Assembly (NCBI RefSeq): GCF_025150565.1
Contig: NZ_CP102283.1
Location: forward strand, 1,240,001-1,304,000
DNA: 64,000 bases
Origin: Granulicatella adiacens ATCC 49175
Lineage (GTDB): Bacteria; Bacillota; Bacilli; Lactobacillales; Aerococcaceae
Direction of reading: 5' to 3'
Notes under the pieces: model-generated
What the model was told of the DNA's origin: nothing
What the model saw: only the letters and a program-made list of their open reading frames with translations
The model's database searches: none
Made by a program: the position numbers and the translations under genes
Shown here: positions 1 through 8,519 of the stretch, piece after piece
How the letters are laid out: each line of letters starts with the position of its first letter
Position numbering within the stretch: the first letter of the stretch is position 1

Positions 1-865
1 CCCCTTCATGAAGTTCAAGATGAATATGCTTAAGAAGCGGTTTGTCTTTTTCTACAAACACCGAAACATCTTCGACTTTCAATAGTAGTTTGGCATTTTC
101 TATCTCTTTCTTACTGTTGAATGGTAATGAACACAGATTTCCACTCTCTTCTAGGAGAATCTTATCTTTCTCCTTTAGAGGAAGTTCGATTTGTTTCAAT
201 TCTCCACCATCTTCTAAGAGATACCACCGATTGACCCACTCCCAAAAATCCAATCGGTGGTCAATGATACAAATCGCTTTTCCTTCCTTGCTCAACCGTT
301 TTATTTGCTCGATAAAGTACGGAATGCTTTCTTCATCGATATTTGCAAATGGCTCATCCATTAGATAAAGCGGTGCATCTACTAAGCTGGCACAAGCAAA
401 GGCCACTTTTTGAAGTTCTCCCCCTGAAAGACTTGCAAACTTTCGGTGTAACAATTCTTCCAACTTGTATTTTTTTGCCTGAGCGTGCACTCTCTGCTCC
501 ATCGTTTCAATGGGGAAACAAAAATTTTCTAATATGAAAATCATTTCTTCGTACGGTGTCTCCATCGCAAACGAGAGTCTTGCATTTTGAAAAATAGAGC
601 GTACATATTTCGTTCTCTCCAAGTGATTTAACGTTAGAAGAGAATGTCCTAAAATTTCTAATCCTTCACATTGAACTTCTGTGTCCCCATTTGGATAGAC
701 TCCATTAATCACATTCATAAGGCTACTTTTCCCAACTCCACTTCTTCCAATGACTAATACAATTTCTCCCGAATGGATTTGCATGGACAGATTGGAGAAC
801 AGCACTCGATTTTGAACGCTTAAAGTCGCATTTTTCAATTGGAGGACAATTTCAGGATTAGCCAC
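1..865 (-). CDS. ykoD: ABC transporter ATP-binding protein YkoD, HMP/thiamine uptake (3' part cut by window edge)
   Basis: ATPase of an ECF-like importer that takes up hydroxymethylpyrimidine or thiamine together with YkoE and YkoF. Reading the minus strand from a GTG at 865, the frame stays open to the window edge, about 288 codons. Visible motifs are Walker A GRSGVGKSS (bases ~725-750), signature LSGGELQKVA (~408-437), Walker B LYLMDEPFANID (~345-378) and the switch histidine in IIDHRLD. A second ATPase domain, usual in YkoD, would lie beyond the edge; only its start is present. The GTG overlaps the ykoE stop (GTGGCTAA), which indicates translational coupling. The function rests on the ykoF-ykoE context and the TPP riboswitch upstream. 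Confidence 0.85.
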   Translation of the reverse strand, partial: MANPEIVLQLKNATLSVQNRVLFSNLSMQIHSGEIVLVIGRSGVGKSSLMNVINGVYPNGDTEVQCEGLEILGHSLLTLNHLERTKYVRSIFQNARLSFAMETPYEEMIFILENFCFPIETMEQRVHAQAKKYKLEELLHRKFASLSGGELQKVAFACASLVDAPLYLMDEPFANIDEESIPYFIEQIKRLSKEGKAICIIDHRLDFWEWVNRWYLLEDGGELKQIELPLKEKDKILLEESGNLCSLPFNSKKEIENAKLLLKVEDVSVFVEKDKPLLKHIHLELHEG

Positions 866-1424
866 GAACTTTGACCACTCCTGTTTTTACCATTTGGTCG
901 CATAAGAGTTTGCTTAAGTATCCTGTAAAGATTAGGGCAGAAACTAAACGAATCACAAAAATAGCGGCAACCAGCTTCCAATCTAATGCTAAATAATTAC
1001 TACGGAATCCTGTCCAAAGGAATGTAAAGACGGTCGTAATAACGGCCCCTAACATTGTGGTTCCATAAGTAATATCGCCGTATTTCTTCGTCATGAAGGC
1101 CATTTCTACTCCTAGCCCTTGGATAAAGGCACTAACCACAACGATAATACCGAACATGTTCCCAAGCAACACTTCAATCACGGCTGCAATAATTTCTGTA
1201 ATAATACCAATCCCTGGTTTTCGAATAAAGTAAAGCGTGAATACTGGAGCCATAAACCAGATTCCGTAAAATGGCTCATATCCTAGCATCCCGAGTCCCA
1301 TCGGTGCTAGTGTGGCAGAAAGCGCGCCTCCTGCATAAACTGCGAGTAAATAAAACACCCCAAACAATACACAAATTAAGCTAATAAATAAGTAATCCTT
1401 TAGTTCTAATTTATTTTTATTCAT
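858..1424 (-). CDS. ykoE: HMP/thiamine permease component YkoE
   Basis: Integral membrane substrate-binding component of the thiamine-precursor importer. The 188-residue product has about five to six hydrophobic stretches and matches the YkoE family in length and in the glycine-rich N-terminal part (YAGGALSATLAPMG). I start it at the ATG at 1424, not the in-frame start at 1445, because GGGGGAG lies just upstream and the ATG overlaps the ykoF stop by eight bases. It also overlaps the ykoD start. The order ykoF-ykoE-ykoD matches the known operon order; ykoC would follow outside the window. Confidence 0.9.
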   Translation of the reverse strand: MNKNKLELKDYLFISLICVLFGVFYLLAVYAGGALSATLAPMGLGMLGYEPFYGIWFMAPVFTLYFIRKPGIGIITEIIAAVIEVLLGNMFGIIVVVSAFIQGLGVEMAFMTKKYGDITYGTTMLGAVITTVFTFLWTGFRSNYLALDWKLVAAIFVIRLVSALIFTGYLSKLLCDQMVKTGVVKVRG

Positions 1425-2046
1425 CAATTTCTCCCCCTGGTACATTGCATAATAATGTCACTTGAATCACAAAATGACTCACATCTTGCTCTAAAATCTT
1501 AAAAACTTGTTCCAAATAATCAAACACCTCGTGAACGTCCCCTCCTAGAAAAGTAACATAATGCCCTGTTCCAGTAATCGTTCCTTGATCAATCCCTAGA
1601 TTCACCACTTTCTCGATGGTCTTCATATAATTATCGGACCCCATCGGATAGACTGCGAATTTCCCAATAACAGGAAAATGAGTCGCTTGAGAACGATCTT
1701 CATTGATTCGACTCCCATCAAACGATAAAGGTGTATCCTCATCTACATCCCCAGGGCATCCTTTTGAAAGAGTGGCTTCCAGCGAGCAGTGAACTCCCGG
1801 ACGATAACTACCAATAAAACAAGCTTTTAACGCATCGAAAACTTCTACACTTCCCCCACGATAGATGGTAGAAGTATGATCCGTCTTTGCCCATACATTG
1901 GACAAATCCACTTGCCTGATGGCCCCAAGAATGATGTCGATAAAATCATCTGACATCGGTGCCAAATTAAACCTTGCGCCGGTTATTGCTAGATGTGAGC
2001 CTGGAACACCCACACGGCAATTCCCGTACGAAACATGTTGAGACAT
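1417..2046 (-). CDS. ykoF: Thiamine/HMP-binding protein YkoF
   Basis: Soluble 209-residue protein of the YkoF family, which binds thiamine and HMP in a ferredoxin-like tandem-repeat fold. Two internally similar halves are visible: residues ~17-100 (ITGARFNLAPMSDDFIDIIL...) and ~115-205 (FPVIGKFAVYPMG...YMKTIEKVV). It is the first gene of the operon. Its ATG directly abuts the U-tract of a terminator that follows a TPP riboswitch, so expression should fall when thiamine pyrophosphate is plentiful. It could deliver substrate to YkoE. Confidence 0.92.
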   Translation of the reverse strand: MSQHVSYGNCRVGVPGSHLAITGARFNLAPMSDDFIDIILGAIRQVDLSNVWAKTDHTSTIYRGGSVEVFDALKACFIGSYRPGVHCSLEATLSKGCPGDVDEDTPLSFDGSRINEDRSQATHFPVIGKFAVYPMGSDNYMKTIEKVVNLGIDQGTITGTGHYVTFLGGDVHEVFDYLEQVFKILEQDVSHFVIQVTLLCNVPGGEIDE

Positions 2047-2087
2047 AAAAAACCCCCTTCAGATCTTTTCAATCCTGAAAGGGGGTT
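2047..2087 (-). terminator. Riboswitch-controlled intrinsic terminator before ykoF
   Basis: The minus strand reads AACCCCCTTTCAG, a short loop, CTGAAGGGGGTTTTTT, then the ykoF ATG. The hairpin also contains the G-rich sequence that would act as ribosome site (GGGGG), so folding could block both transcription and translation. It is the expression platform of the upstream TPP element. Confidence 0.85.
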
Positions 2088-2127
2088 CACCTGTATAGAT
2101 ATGTACACAGTGGTACTGTCGACTTTG

Positions 2128-2220
2128 TAAGATACTCTCTACGCAACCATGAAGTTGATCAGATAATATTGGTCTGTATATCACACTCTCAGCCTCCCTA
2201 ACGAGACTCCCAAGATCTTA
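2128..2220 (-). promoter_or_regulatory. TPP (thi-box) riboswitch aptamer
   Basis: The minus strand shows the conserved GGCTGAGA core (bases 2183-2193 region), a P1 helix AAGAT/ATCTT closing the element, and the second conserved arm CTGATCAAC...GTTGCGTAGAGA, where CAAC/GTTG forms the P5 stem. These match the TPP aptamer consensus. The ykoFED genes directly downstream are classic TPP-riboswitch targets. Confidence 0.9.
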
Positions 2221-2240
2221 AATATTTAATTACATGACTC

Positions 2241-2269
2241 ATTCTAGCATTGTCCTCATTGAAAAGCAA
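2241..2269 (-). promoter_or_regulatory. Promoter of the ykoFED operon
   Basis: -35 TTGCTT (2264-2269) and -10 TAGAAT (2241-2246) on the minus strand, 17 bp apart, with an extended -10 TGC. It lies about 20 bases upstream of the riboswitch. Confidence 0.75.
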
Positions 2270-2327
2270 TGCATTGAGCTTACCGCTAAAGGAATCTGTC
2301 CCACAAGCAACAGACAACCCATGTGTT

Positions 2328-2687
2328 TTAGAGAATATACTCTGCTAGTAACCGTTCGAATTCGCGAATATCGATACCACGTTTCAATTCAATCTTAATA
2401 TGGCCAGCTCTAGTCCATAGTTCCACTTCTGCGGTGTAATCGAGGATTCCCGCATTTTCTGTAGACCACGTATTTACCGCGCTATAAGGTAAGGAATACA
2501 TCTCTACTTTTGTTCCAGTTAACCCTTGAACGTCTTTTACAATCAGGCGTTTGTTGGTGAATACTGCCACATCTCGTACGGTTTTGAAGGCGCGGTCTGC
2601 TACCTCTCCTGTCACAAGAATTTCTTCGATATCACGTGGGACATCCACTTCTCGGTAGAATACCCATTTTAGTGCTGTTGGTTCCAT
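2328..2687 (-). CDS. Bacterial PH-domain protein
   Basis: A 119-residue soluble protein that fits the bacterial pleckstrin-homology-like family (bPH_1/PF08000 type): alternating beta strands (VAVFTNKRLIVKD, KVEMYSLPYSAV) ending in a C-terminal helix (IREFERLLAEYIL). Family members are small, often stress-related, and of unclear biochemical role. It is the last of three closely spaced minus-strand genes and has a good AGGAGG site upstream of its ATG. No membrane segment or catalytic motif is visible. Confidence 0.8.
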   Translation of the reverse strand: MEPTALKWVFYREVDVPRDIEEILVTGEVADRAFKTVRDVAVFTNKRLIVKDVQGLTGTKVEMYSLPYSAVNTWSTENAGILDYTAEVELWTRAGHIKIELKRGIDIREFERLLAEYIL

Positions 2688-2707
2688 TTCTTTTCCTCCT
2701 ATTTCTT

Positions 2708-3115
2708 TTACAATGAGTCGATTACGGATCCGATAACATCCATGAATGTCTTTTTCCTACGTCCGTTGACGGTTTCGTATAAATGATAAACTTTCAAATG
2801 ATTATCATTACCAAACACAAATTCGAACCGGAATTCGCGTTCGTTTGGAGACACAGCATCGAAACGTGTTTTATATTTATCATGTACTGGGCTCACAGGA
2901 TATTTATTGAACATCATACGACGATAATCCGCTGCCTCTTGAAGAGTTCGCTCCAACTCTTCACAATACTCCAAAAACATCTGGTATAACTCTGATTCAG
3001 AGACTCTGCGTCTGCGCACGACTGATTTAAAATCTGAAAATCCCCAGCGAGTAATATCAATCGAAAACGAAAATCCCTCTTGATTGATTTGATTTAAAAA
3101 AGCTTCTTGATTCAT
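2708..3115 (-). CDS. Hypothetical protein, 135 residues
   Basis: I do not recognise this protein. It is soluble-looking, with a basic patch (VVRRRRVSE), a glutamate-rich helix around residues 45-65 (LYQMFLEYCEELERTLQEA) and a beta-rich second half (REFRFEFVFGNDNHLKVYHLY). It lies 10 bases downstream of the 111-residue gene and 20 upstream of the PH-domain gene, so the three are probably co-transcribed. No signal peptide or zinc motif is seen. Confidence 0.65.
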   Translation of the reverse strand: MNQEAFLNQINQEGFSFSIDITRWGFSDFKSVVRRRRVSESELYQMFLEYCEELERTLQEAADYRRMMFNKYPVSPVHDKYKTRFDAVSPNEREFRFEFVFGNDNHLKVYHLYETVNGRRKKTFMDVIGSVIDSL

Positions 3116-3125
3116 CTTAGTTTTC

Positions 3126-3461
3126 CTAGTTTTGTTTTCTCGCTAATTCCGGATTGCTATAATAACGCACATCAAACTGAATATCACCATTTGCTTCGTC
3201 AATTTTATCCTTCAGCTTTACTTCTGGATGAGTGATTTCTCCCGTTTTTGTATAATAGGCTCCGATTTTACCAGTCTGATTTTGAAGAATCCACGCCACA
3301 TCGTTCCCGATTATGTGGGCTAAGTATCCATTGCTGTTCACAAAATTAAAAAAATCCGCAACCGTCATGGATTCGCATACGTCAAATGTCTCTTCATGTC
3401 CATACATGTCATCTCCTGCAGAGACGGAGTCACGATCTACAATAATTTTCATTATCGACAC
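3126..3461 (-). CDS. Hypothetical protein, 111 residues
   Basis: I do not recognise this protein. It is small and acidic (many Asp and Glu), with no membrane segment or signal peptide and mixed alpha/beta character (MKIIVDRDSVSAGDD at the start, DIQFDVRYYSNPELARK at the end). It is the first gene of a three-gene unit with the 135-residue protein and the PH-domain protein, preceded by an extended -10 promoter and an AAGGAAG ribosome site. Confidence 0.65.
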   Translation of the reverse strand: MSIMKIIVDRDSVSAGDDMYGHEETFDVCESMTVADFFNFVNSNGYLAHIIGNDVAWILQNQTGKIGAYYTKTGEITHPEVKLKDKIDEANGDIQFDVRYYSNPELARKQN

Positions 3462-3484
3462 TTCCTTAGAAACTATTTGTAGTG

Positions 3485-3490
3485 ATTATA
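3485..3490 (-). promoter_or_regulatory. Extended -10 promoter of the three-gene unit
   Basis: The minus strand reads TGGTATAAT (TG one base before TATAAT) 24 bases upstream of the first start codon. No strong -35 is visible, as is common for extended -10 promoters. Confidence 0.6.
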
Positions 3491-3528
3491 CCACATTCCC
3501 GTTTGATTCATGAGTTTTAAAATAAAAC

Positions 3529-3557
3529 AAAAGCAACGGATGTCATCCGTTGCTTTT
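3529..3557 (-). terminator. Terminator downstream of the GH32 gene
   Basis: Perfect inverted repeat with 14-base arms (AAAAGCAACGGATG), followed on the minus strand by a T-rich run. It closes the sus operon 30 bases after the hydrolase stop. Its symmetry means it could also act on plus-strand transcripts. Confidence 0.85.
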
Positions 3558-3586
3558 GATACTTTAAGAGAAAATAACCATGATTT

Positions 3587-4903
3587 CTACATTTTAGATA
3601 ATACAGCAGTTACTGTTAGATAAAAAGTAGCTGTCAGAGTTGCCTCACCATGGTTTACAAAAATCTCAATGGAGTTTTTGTCTAAGAAGACTTCAAGTTC
3701 TTTAGCCTCTATCGTTACATACCGTCTACTTGTGTCCTGTTCTTCTTCCCCAACAATTTTTTGAGCAAGAGTACTACGGTCAATATATACCTGTTGTGCT
3801 GTACTATCATATCCAAACTCAAGATAGTCAGTCTCATTTCCAATGCGATACTGACAGTCGCCTTCAATTTGAATTTGATACTGTCCATGATGGATAGGTG
3901 TTTGAATGAGCTTTGCATCCTTAAAGTGAAGAATTCTTGGTAAAGTCATTGCACCTGCCCACTTATGTTGTTGAACATGAGAGTGAATCGTACGTCCCCA
4001 TGTCTGCATCCAAGCAATCATAATACGACGTCCCTTATCATCTACTAATGTTTGTGGAGCATAGAAGTCTTGACCGTGATCAATCTCTTCTACTGTTTCA
4101 GGAATAAATTTCTTTTCTTCCCAATCTACTCTACCTGTAAGAAAAACGGATGAATTAATATTATGGAACGAATCTCCGTCGCGTTTATAGCGCATTGGAG
4201 AAACGATTAAACATCCTTTCCCATCTAACTCAAAGTAATCAGGACATTCCCACATAAATCCTTGATGCTCTTTTCCTTTTAAGAAGATAGACTCAAATTT
4301 CCAATCGACTAAGTTGTCTGAACCAAGTAGCACCACACAGCCGACATTGTCTTTATGCTTACTAGCGACTACGGAATAGTAGCGTCCATCTTTCTCGAAG
4401 AGTTTTGGATCCCGGAATTCCGATACAATCAATTCTTCCGGTAAATCGGCACCTGTCATCACCGGATTTCCTGAAATCTTTGTAAAATGAATCCCGTCAT
4501 CCGAATAGGCTATATTTTGTAATTGTCGAATCCTTCCCGCTTCATCAATATGTCCTGTGTACATAATCCAGAGGCGATCATCTTTTACAATCGCTGAACC
4601 AGAGAAACATCCATTTCGATCATAGTCATGATCAGGAGCAAGTGCTACAGGCAAATGCTCCCAATGAATCAAGTCCTTACTCTTTGCATGTCCCCAGTGC
4701 ATTGGACCCCATGCACTATCGTACGGATAGAATTGATAAAAGAGATGATATTCTCCTCTAAAACAAACGAATCCATTTGGATCATTAATCCATCCTATTT
4801 CAGCGGTAAAATGCTCTTCTGGCTTGTACTGAGTATTTACTAAATGCTTATTTTTCTCAATGAAAAGATTCGCTTCTTCTACAGTATACTTTTTACCACT
4901 CAT
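3587..4903 (-). CDS. susH: GH32 sucrose / fructo-oligosaccharide hydrolase (SusH-like)
   Basis: Cytoplasmic glycoside hydrolase family 32 enzyme (438 residues, no signal peptide) that should cleave sucrose, sucrose-6-phosphate or short fructo-oligosaccharides. The three catalytic signatures are present: nucleophile D41 in WINDPNG, transition-state stabiliser D165 in FRDP, and acid/base E219 in WECPD. The C-terminal beta-sandwich is short compared with many family members but ends naturally. It is the last gene of a permease-permease-binding protein-hydrolase operon. Because the locus has an ABC importer and no PTS, unphosphorylated substrate is more likely. The arrangement matches the pneumococcal sus locus. 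Confidence 0.88.
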   Translation of the reverse strand: MSGKKYTVEEANLFIEKNKHLVNTQYKPEEHFTAEIGWINDPNGFVCFRGEYHLFYQFYPYDSAWGPMHWGHAKSKDLIHWEHLPVALAPDHDYDRNGCFSGSAIVKDDRLWIMYTGHIDEAGRIRQLQNIAYSDDGIHFTKISGNPVMTGADLPEELIVSEFRDPKLFEKDGRYYSVVASKHKDNVGCVVLLGSDNLVDWKFESIFLKGKEHQGFMWECPDYFELDGKGCLIVSPMRYKRDGDSFHNINSSVFLTGRVDWEEKKFIPETVEEIDHGQDFYAPQTLVDDKGRRIMIAWMQTWGRTIHSHVQQHKWAGAMTLPRILHFKDAKLIQTPIHHGQYQIQIEGDCQYRIGNETDYLEFGYDSTAQQVYIDRSTLAQKIVGEEEQDTSRRYVTIEAKELEVFLDKNSIEIFVNHGEATLTATFYLTVTAVLSKM

Positions 4904-4912
4904 ATTTAACCT

Positions 4913-6529
4913 CTACTTTTTATTTGCTTGATATTGATCGTAATATTTTTGTTTGATTGCTAAGTATTCAGAAAGCCCATATTTTTCAAGTTCTTGTTTA
5001 TAAGCATCCCACTCTTGATCGATATTTCCGTTTACAATCCATTCAGCACGTTTGCGATAGATGTAATCTTTCATATCTGCTTCGATGTGAGCAAGTTTAT
5101 CTAAGTCTTCTTGTGTCATGAATACACGTGGATAAATGTTGTTGTTGCTCATATAAGGAACATAGTACTCTTTGATTAAGTCTAAACGCCATTTAGCATC
5201 GTCTGGCATTGTAGTCACTTTTCCATAGTAAGAATCTAGGATTGCAAGAGGTCCACCAACTTCTGTTTTTTGACGAAGTTCAGCAGGAGCAGTTCCGTTT
5301 AATGGTAGGTGTTTTAAGCTGTTTGTTGCTTGGTCAAATTCAAAGATATTTTGTTGGTTCGGATCCCCGTAAGTTCCCCAGTTGTTTTGTACAGATTGAA
5401 GTGGTGCATATTGTGCATCAATCCATTTAGCAGTTAACTCAAGGTTTTTGTTTGCACTAGTAATAACCATTTTATCGCGGTTGAATCCCATACCGTTTGT
5501 ACGAGTAACATGTTTCTTACCACTTGGTCCAGCAAGAACTGGTAATACATCGTAACTATCGTTGCTACCAGTTACATTACTTTTATCCCATGTGAAGTAA
5601 ACACCAAATTTTTGGTCATGTCCTTTTGCAATATAACTATTCCAATCATTTTCGAAAGCTTCTTTATCGATTAAGCCTTTTTCTTGTAATGTACGGATGA
5701 ATTTAACGGCTTCTTTGTAATCATCATTATCAGCTGTAAAGTCAATTTTTCCGTCATTTCCAACAACGATATGATCATCGTTATCTCCTACACCGAATGC
5801 TCCAAACAACATCTTGAAGTCTTCGTTTCCGTTTCCGTTGATGAATGCGAATGGAATTTCATCAGCTTCACCGTTTCCGTTAGGGTCTCCGTTTTTAAAG
5901 GCTTCTAACACAGCAATTAATTCATCAGTCGTTTCTGGCATTTTAAGCCCTAGTTTCTTCAACCAATCTTTATTAATCCATGCCATGTCATTTACACTGT
6001 GGATAGACTCTTTACCGTCTCCTAATTCTTCAATCCATGGGAAGGCATAAATATGTCCGTCAGGAGCCGTCATTAATGATTTGTACTCTGGTTTTTCTTC
6101 TAGAATTTTCTTAAGGTTTGGCATGTATTTGTCGATTAAATCTTCAACAGGGATAATCACACCTTTCTTAGCCCAGTTCATTAATTCAACATCTGATGCA
6201 CCATCATTATGAATAGCATCTGGAAGGTCTCCACTTGAGATATCTAAGTTTCTCTTTTCACCAAAATCAGATTGGTAGTTTGTCCACTCGATATGAACAC
6301 CCGTTTCTTTTTCCAAACGTTGTAAAATTAGTTTTTCATTTGGATCTTTTGGTGCTAATGGTGAACTTGCTGTCATAAATTTCAATGTCTTAGTTTCCTT
6401 TAGAGGGAAAGACACATCTTGCAATTTATAATCTGGACTTGAGGCTTTATTGCTTGAGCCACAAGCTGCTAGGACAGTTAAACTGGCTGCCAAAATTAAT
6501 GCTGATTTGGTAAATCTATTGAATTTCAT
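4913..6529 (-). CDS. susX: Sugar ABC transporter substrate-binding lipoprotein (SusX-like)
   Basis: A 538-residue extracellular solute-binding protein of the LplA-like group. The N terminus is a lipoprotein signal (basic MKFNRFTKS, hydrophobic core, lipobox LAAC with Cys23), so it is anchored outside the membrane. A calcium-loop-like DPNGNGEADE segment lies near residue 215, as in this group. It sits between the permease genes and the GH32 hydrolase, with AAAGGAG before the ATG. Substrate is inferred from the hydrolase: sucrose or fructo-oligosaccharides. Confidence 0.88.
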   Translation of the reverse strand: MKFNRFTKSALILAASLTVLAACGSSNKASSPDYKLQDVSFPLKETKTLKFMTASSPLAPKDPNEKLILQRLEKETGVHIEWTNYQSDFGEKRNLDISSGDLPDAIHNDGASDVELMNWAKKGVIIPVEDLIDKYMPNLKKILEEKPEYKSLMTAPDGHIYAFPWIEELGDGKESIHSVNDMAWINKDWLKKLGLKMPETTDELIAVLEAFKNGDPNGNGEADEIPFAFINGNGNEDFKMLFGAFGVGDNDDHIVVGNDGKIDFTADNDDYKEAVKFIRTLQEKGLIDKEAFENDWNSYIAKGHDQKFGVYFTWDKSNVTGSNDSYDVLPVLAGPSGKKHVTRTNGMGFNRDKMVITSANKNLELTAKWIDAQYAPLQSVQNNWGTYGDPNQQNIFEFDQATNSLKHLPLNGTAPAELRQKTEVGGPLAILDSYYGKVTTMPDDAKWRLDLIKEYYVPYMSNNNIYPRVFMTQEDLDKLAHIEADMKDYIYRKRAEWIVNGNIDQEWDAYKQELEKYGLSEYLAIKQKYYDQYQANKK

Positions 6530-6566
6530 AATAAAACTCCTTTAGTATTTTATTTTTTTATATTTA

Positions 6567-7457
6567 TTACCCTTTAAGTGAGCCGGCCATAATACCTTTA
6601 TCAAAGTATTTTTGGAAGAATGGATACATAACGATTAATGGCAAGCTTGAGATAACAATCGTTGCGTATTTAATTAATTCTGCTAATCGCTTCATTTCAT
6701 TTAAAGCAGCTTGTGCACCAATCATATCTTGGCCAGGCTGACTTTGAATCAGGATTTTACGAAGAACTAGTTGTAATGGTTCTAAGTTTGGATCCTTAAT
6801 ATAGATCATTGCATCGAAGTATGAATTCCATTGACCAACAAAAGCGTATAAGAAAAGTACAAACATAATTGGTTTTGCTAATGGAAGCATAATCTTGAAG
6901 AAAATCTGTATATCATTTGCTCCATCAATTACGGCTGCTTCCTCTAACTCTTCTGGTAATCCTTGGAAATACGCACGAGCAAGAATAATGTTCCATACAT
7001 TCACCGCACCAGGTACGATGATTGCCCAAGGTGTATTCAACATTCCCAAGTCTTTAACTAATAAGTACGTTGGAACTAATCCACCACCGAAAAACATTGT
7101 GACAATTAAGAAATAGTTAATCCATTTACGCCCTACTAAATTTCTCTTAGAAAGAGGATATGCTGTAAATACAGAAAGAAGAACCGTTAAAGTTGCAAAT
7201 CCAAATGAGTATAAGAGAGAGTTCAGAAACCCTCTTAAAATGGACTGGTCACTAAAAACTCGTTTATACCCTTCTACTGTCCAGTCTTCAGGGTTAAAAC
7301 TAATCCCTCTAGTCGCTAAGACCTTTGGATCCATAAATGACGCTACAATAATATAAATCATTGGAACCAAGGTGATTAAAACAATAAAAGCAATGATAAT
7401 CTTATTTAATACTAAAATTCGTCTATCAAATTGCGTATCCATATATGATTTTTTCAT
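6567..7457 (-). CDS. susT2: Sugar ABC transporter permease (SusT2-like)
   Basis: Inner-membrane permease of the MalG/LplC type with six predicted spans. It carries the EAA-loop signature for contacting the ATPase (EELEEAAVIDGANDIQIFFK) around residues 160-180. I start it at the ATG at 7457, which has AGGTG six bases upstream; a GTG at 7466 right after the upstream stop is the alternative. No ATPase gene is present in the locus, so a shared MsmK-type ATPase elsewhere must energise transport. Confidence 0.85.
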   Translation of the reverse strand: MKKSYMDTQFDRRILVLNKIIIAFIVLITLVPMIYIIVASFMDPKVLATRGISFNPEDWTVEGYKRVFSDQSILRGFLNSLLYSFGFATLTVLLSVFTAYPLSKRNLVGRKWINYFLIVTMFFGGGLVPTYLLVKDLGMLNTPWAIIVPGAVNVWNIILARAYFQGLPEELEEAAVIDGANDIQIFFKIMLPLAKPIMFVLFLYAFVGQWNSYFDAMIYIKDPNLEPLQLVLRKILIQSQPGQDMIGAQAALNEMKRLAELIKYATIVISSLPLIVMYPFFQKYFDKGIMAGSLKG

Positions 7458-7466
7458 ATCTTTCAC

Positions 7467-8384
7467 CTAAATCCCTTCACCATTATTCATACGTTTTACA
7501 ATTTGATTTACTGAGATTAGTAAAACTACGTTAATAACTGCATTGAATAACCCTACAGCAGTTGAGTATGAGTAATCTCCCGACACAAGACCAATCTTAT
7601 ATACATAAGTTGAAATGATTTCAGATGCCGGTAAGTTAAGAGATGTTTGCATCAAGAATGCTTTCTCATAACCAACGTTCATAATTCCACCCGCAGCTAA
7701 AATGAACTGAATGACCATGATTGGTTTTAACGCTGGGATGTCGATATGCCAAATTCGTTGGAAGATATTCGCCCCGTCTAATCGAGCAGCTTCAATTAAT
7801 GATGGATCTACATTCACCAATGTGGCTGTATATAGAGTAGAAGCCCACCCCATTCCTTGCCATATACCGCTTAAAATGTACAACGGACGGAAGAAATCAG
7901 GATCTGTTAGAAAATCGATTTTTATTCCAAACATCGAAAGGAAACCATTGATTGGACCTCCTACTGAGAAGAAGAGGAAAATCATCCCGACAATTACTAC
8001 GACTGAGATAAAGTTTGGAGCATATAAAATCAATTGAATGCGTTTCTTAGCTTTCTCACTTAACAACTGATTTAACATAATTGCAAGTATGATTGGAGGC
8101 AAGAATCCAAGCAACAAGCCATAAACGCTCAATTTTAGAGTGTTCGATAACAATATTCCAAAGTTAGGAGAAGATAAGAATTTAATGAATTCATCGAATC
8201 CAACCCATTCACTTCCTAAAATACCTTTTAAAGGATTGTAATCTTTAAAAGCTATTAAAACACCATACATAGGAATGTACTTAAAGACGAATGTTAATAC
8301 CAATCCAGGAACTGTCATTAATAACAAAAGTTTTTGTTTTTTAATTCGTTCCCATAAGGTCACTTGTTTTACTGTTTTAATCAT
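7467..8384 (-). CDS. susT1: Sugar ABC transporter permease (SusT1-like)
   Basis: A 305-residue permease of the LplB/MalF type with six hydrophobic segments. Its coupling-loop motif is SLIEAARLDGANIFQRIW, around residue 200. It is the first structural gene of the sus operon, with AAGGAG nine bases before the ATG. One of the two 14-bp operators ends just before that ribosome site. It pairs with the MalG-type permease that follows directly. Confidence 0.87.
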   Translation of the reverse strand: MIKTVKQVTLWERIKKQKLLLLMTVPGLVLTFVFKYIPMYGVLIAFKDYNPLKGILGSEWVGFDEFIKFLSSPNFGILLSNTLKLSVYGLLLGFLPPIILAIMLNQLLSEKAKKRIQLILYAPNFISVVVIVGMIFLFFSVGGPINGFLSMFGIKIDFLTDPDFFRPLYILSGIWQGMGWASTLYTATLVNVDPSLIEAARLDGANIFQRIWHIDIPALKPIMVIQFILAAGGIMNVGYEKAFLMQTSLNLPASEIISTYVYKIGLVSGDYSYSTAVGLFNAVINVVLLISVNQIVKRMNNGEGI

Positions 8385-8398
8385 AACAATCTCCTTTT

Positions 8399-8412
8399 TT
8401 GAAACGTTTCAA
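8399..8412. promoter_or_regulatory. LacI-type operator 2 (proximal)
   Basis: Perfect 14-bp palindrome TTGAAACGTTTCAA, immediately upstream of the susT1 ribosome site. An identical copy lies 58 bp further upstream. It is the typical target form of LacI/GalR-family proteins; SusR, encoded next door, is the likely ligand, though CcpA could also bind such a site. Confidence 0.85.
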
Positions 8413-8456
8413 TTCTTGCCTAGAAAAAGGAGCGCACAGCGCAACTTCTTTTTTAT

Positions 8457-8470
8457 TTGAAACGTTTCAA
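8457..8470. promoter_or_regulatory. LacI-type operator 1 (distal)
   Basis: Second perfect copy of TTGAAACGTTTCAA. With the proximal copy it brackets the stretch where the sus promoter must lie (I could not fix a convincing -35/-10 pair). The 58-bp spacing, about 5.5 helical turns, would allow cooperative or looping repression. Confidence 0.85.
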
Positions 8471-8519
8471 TTTTGAATTAAAAAATAATGTTTTTAAATT
8501 TGAGTTAATTTTAACAGTG

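Noticed and set aside
42..537. Two plus-strand frames at the left edge
   Set aside because: They are antisense to ykoD, whose ATPase motifs are clear on the minus strand.
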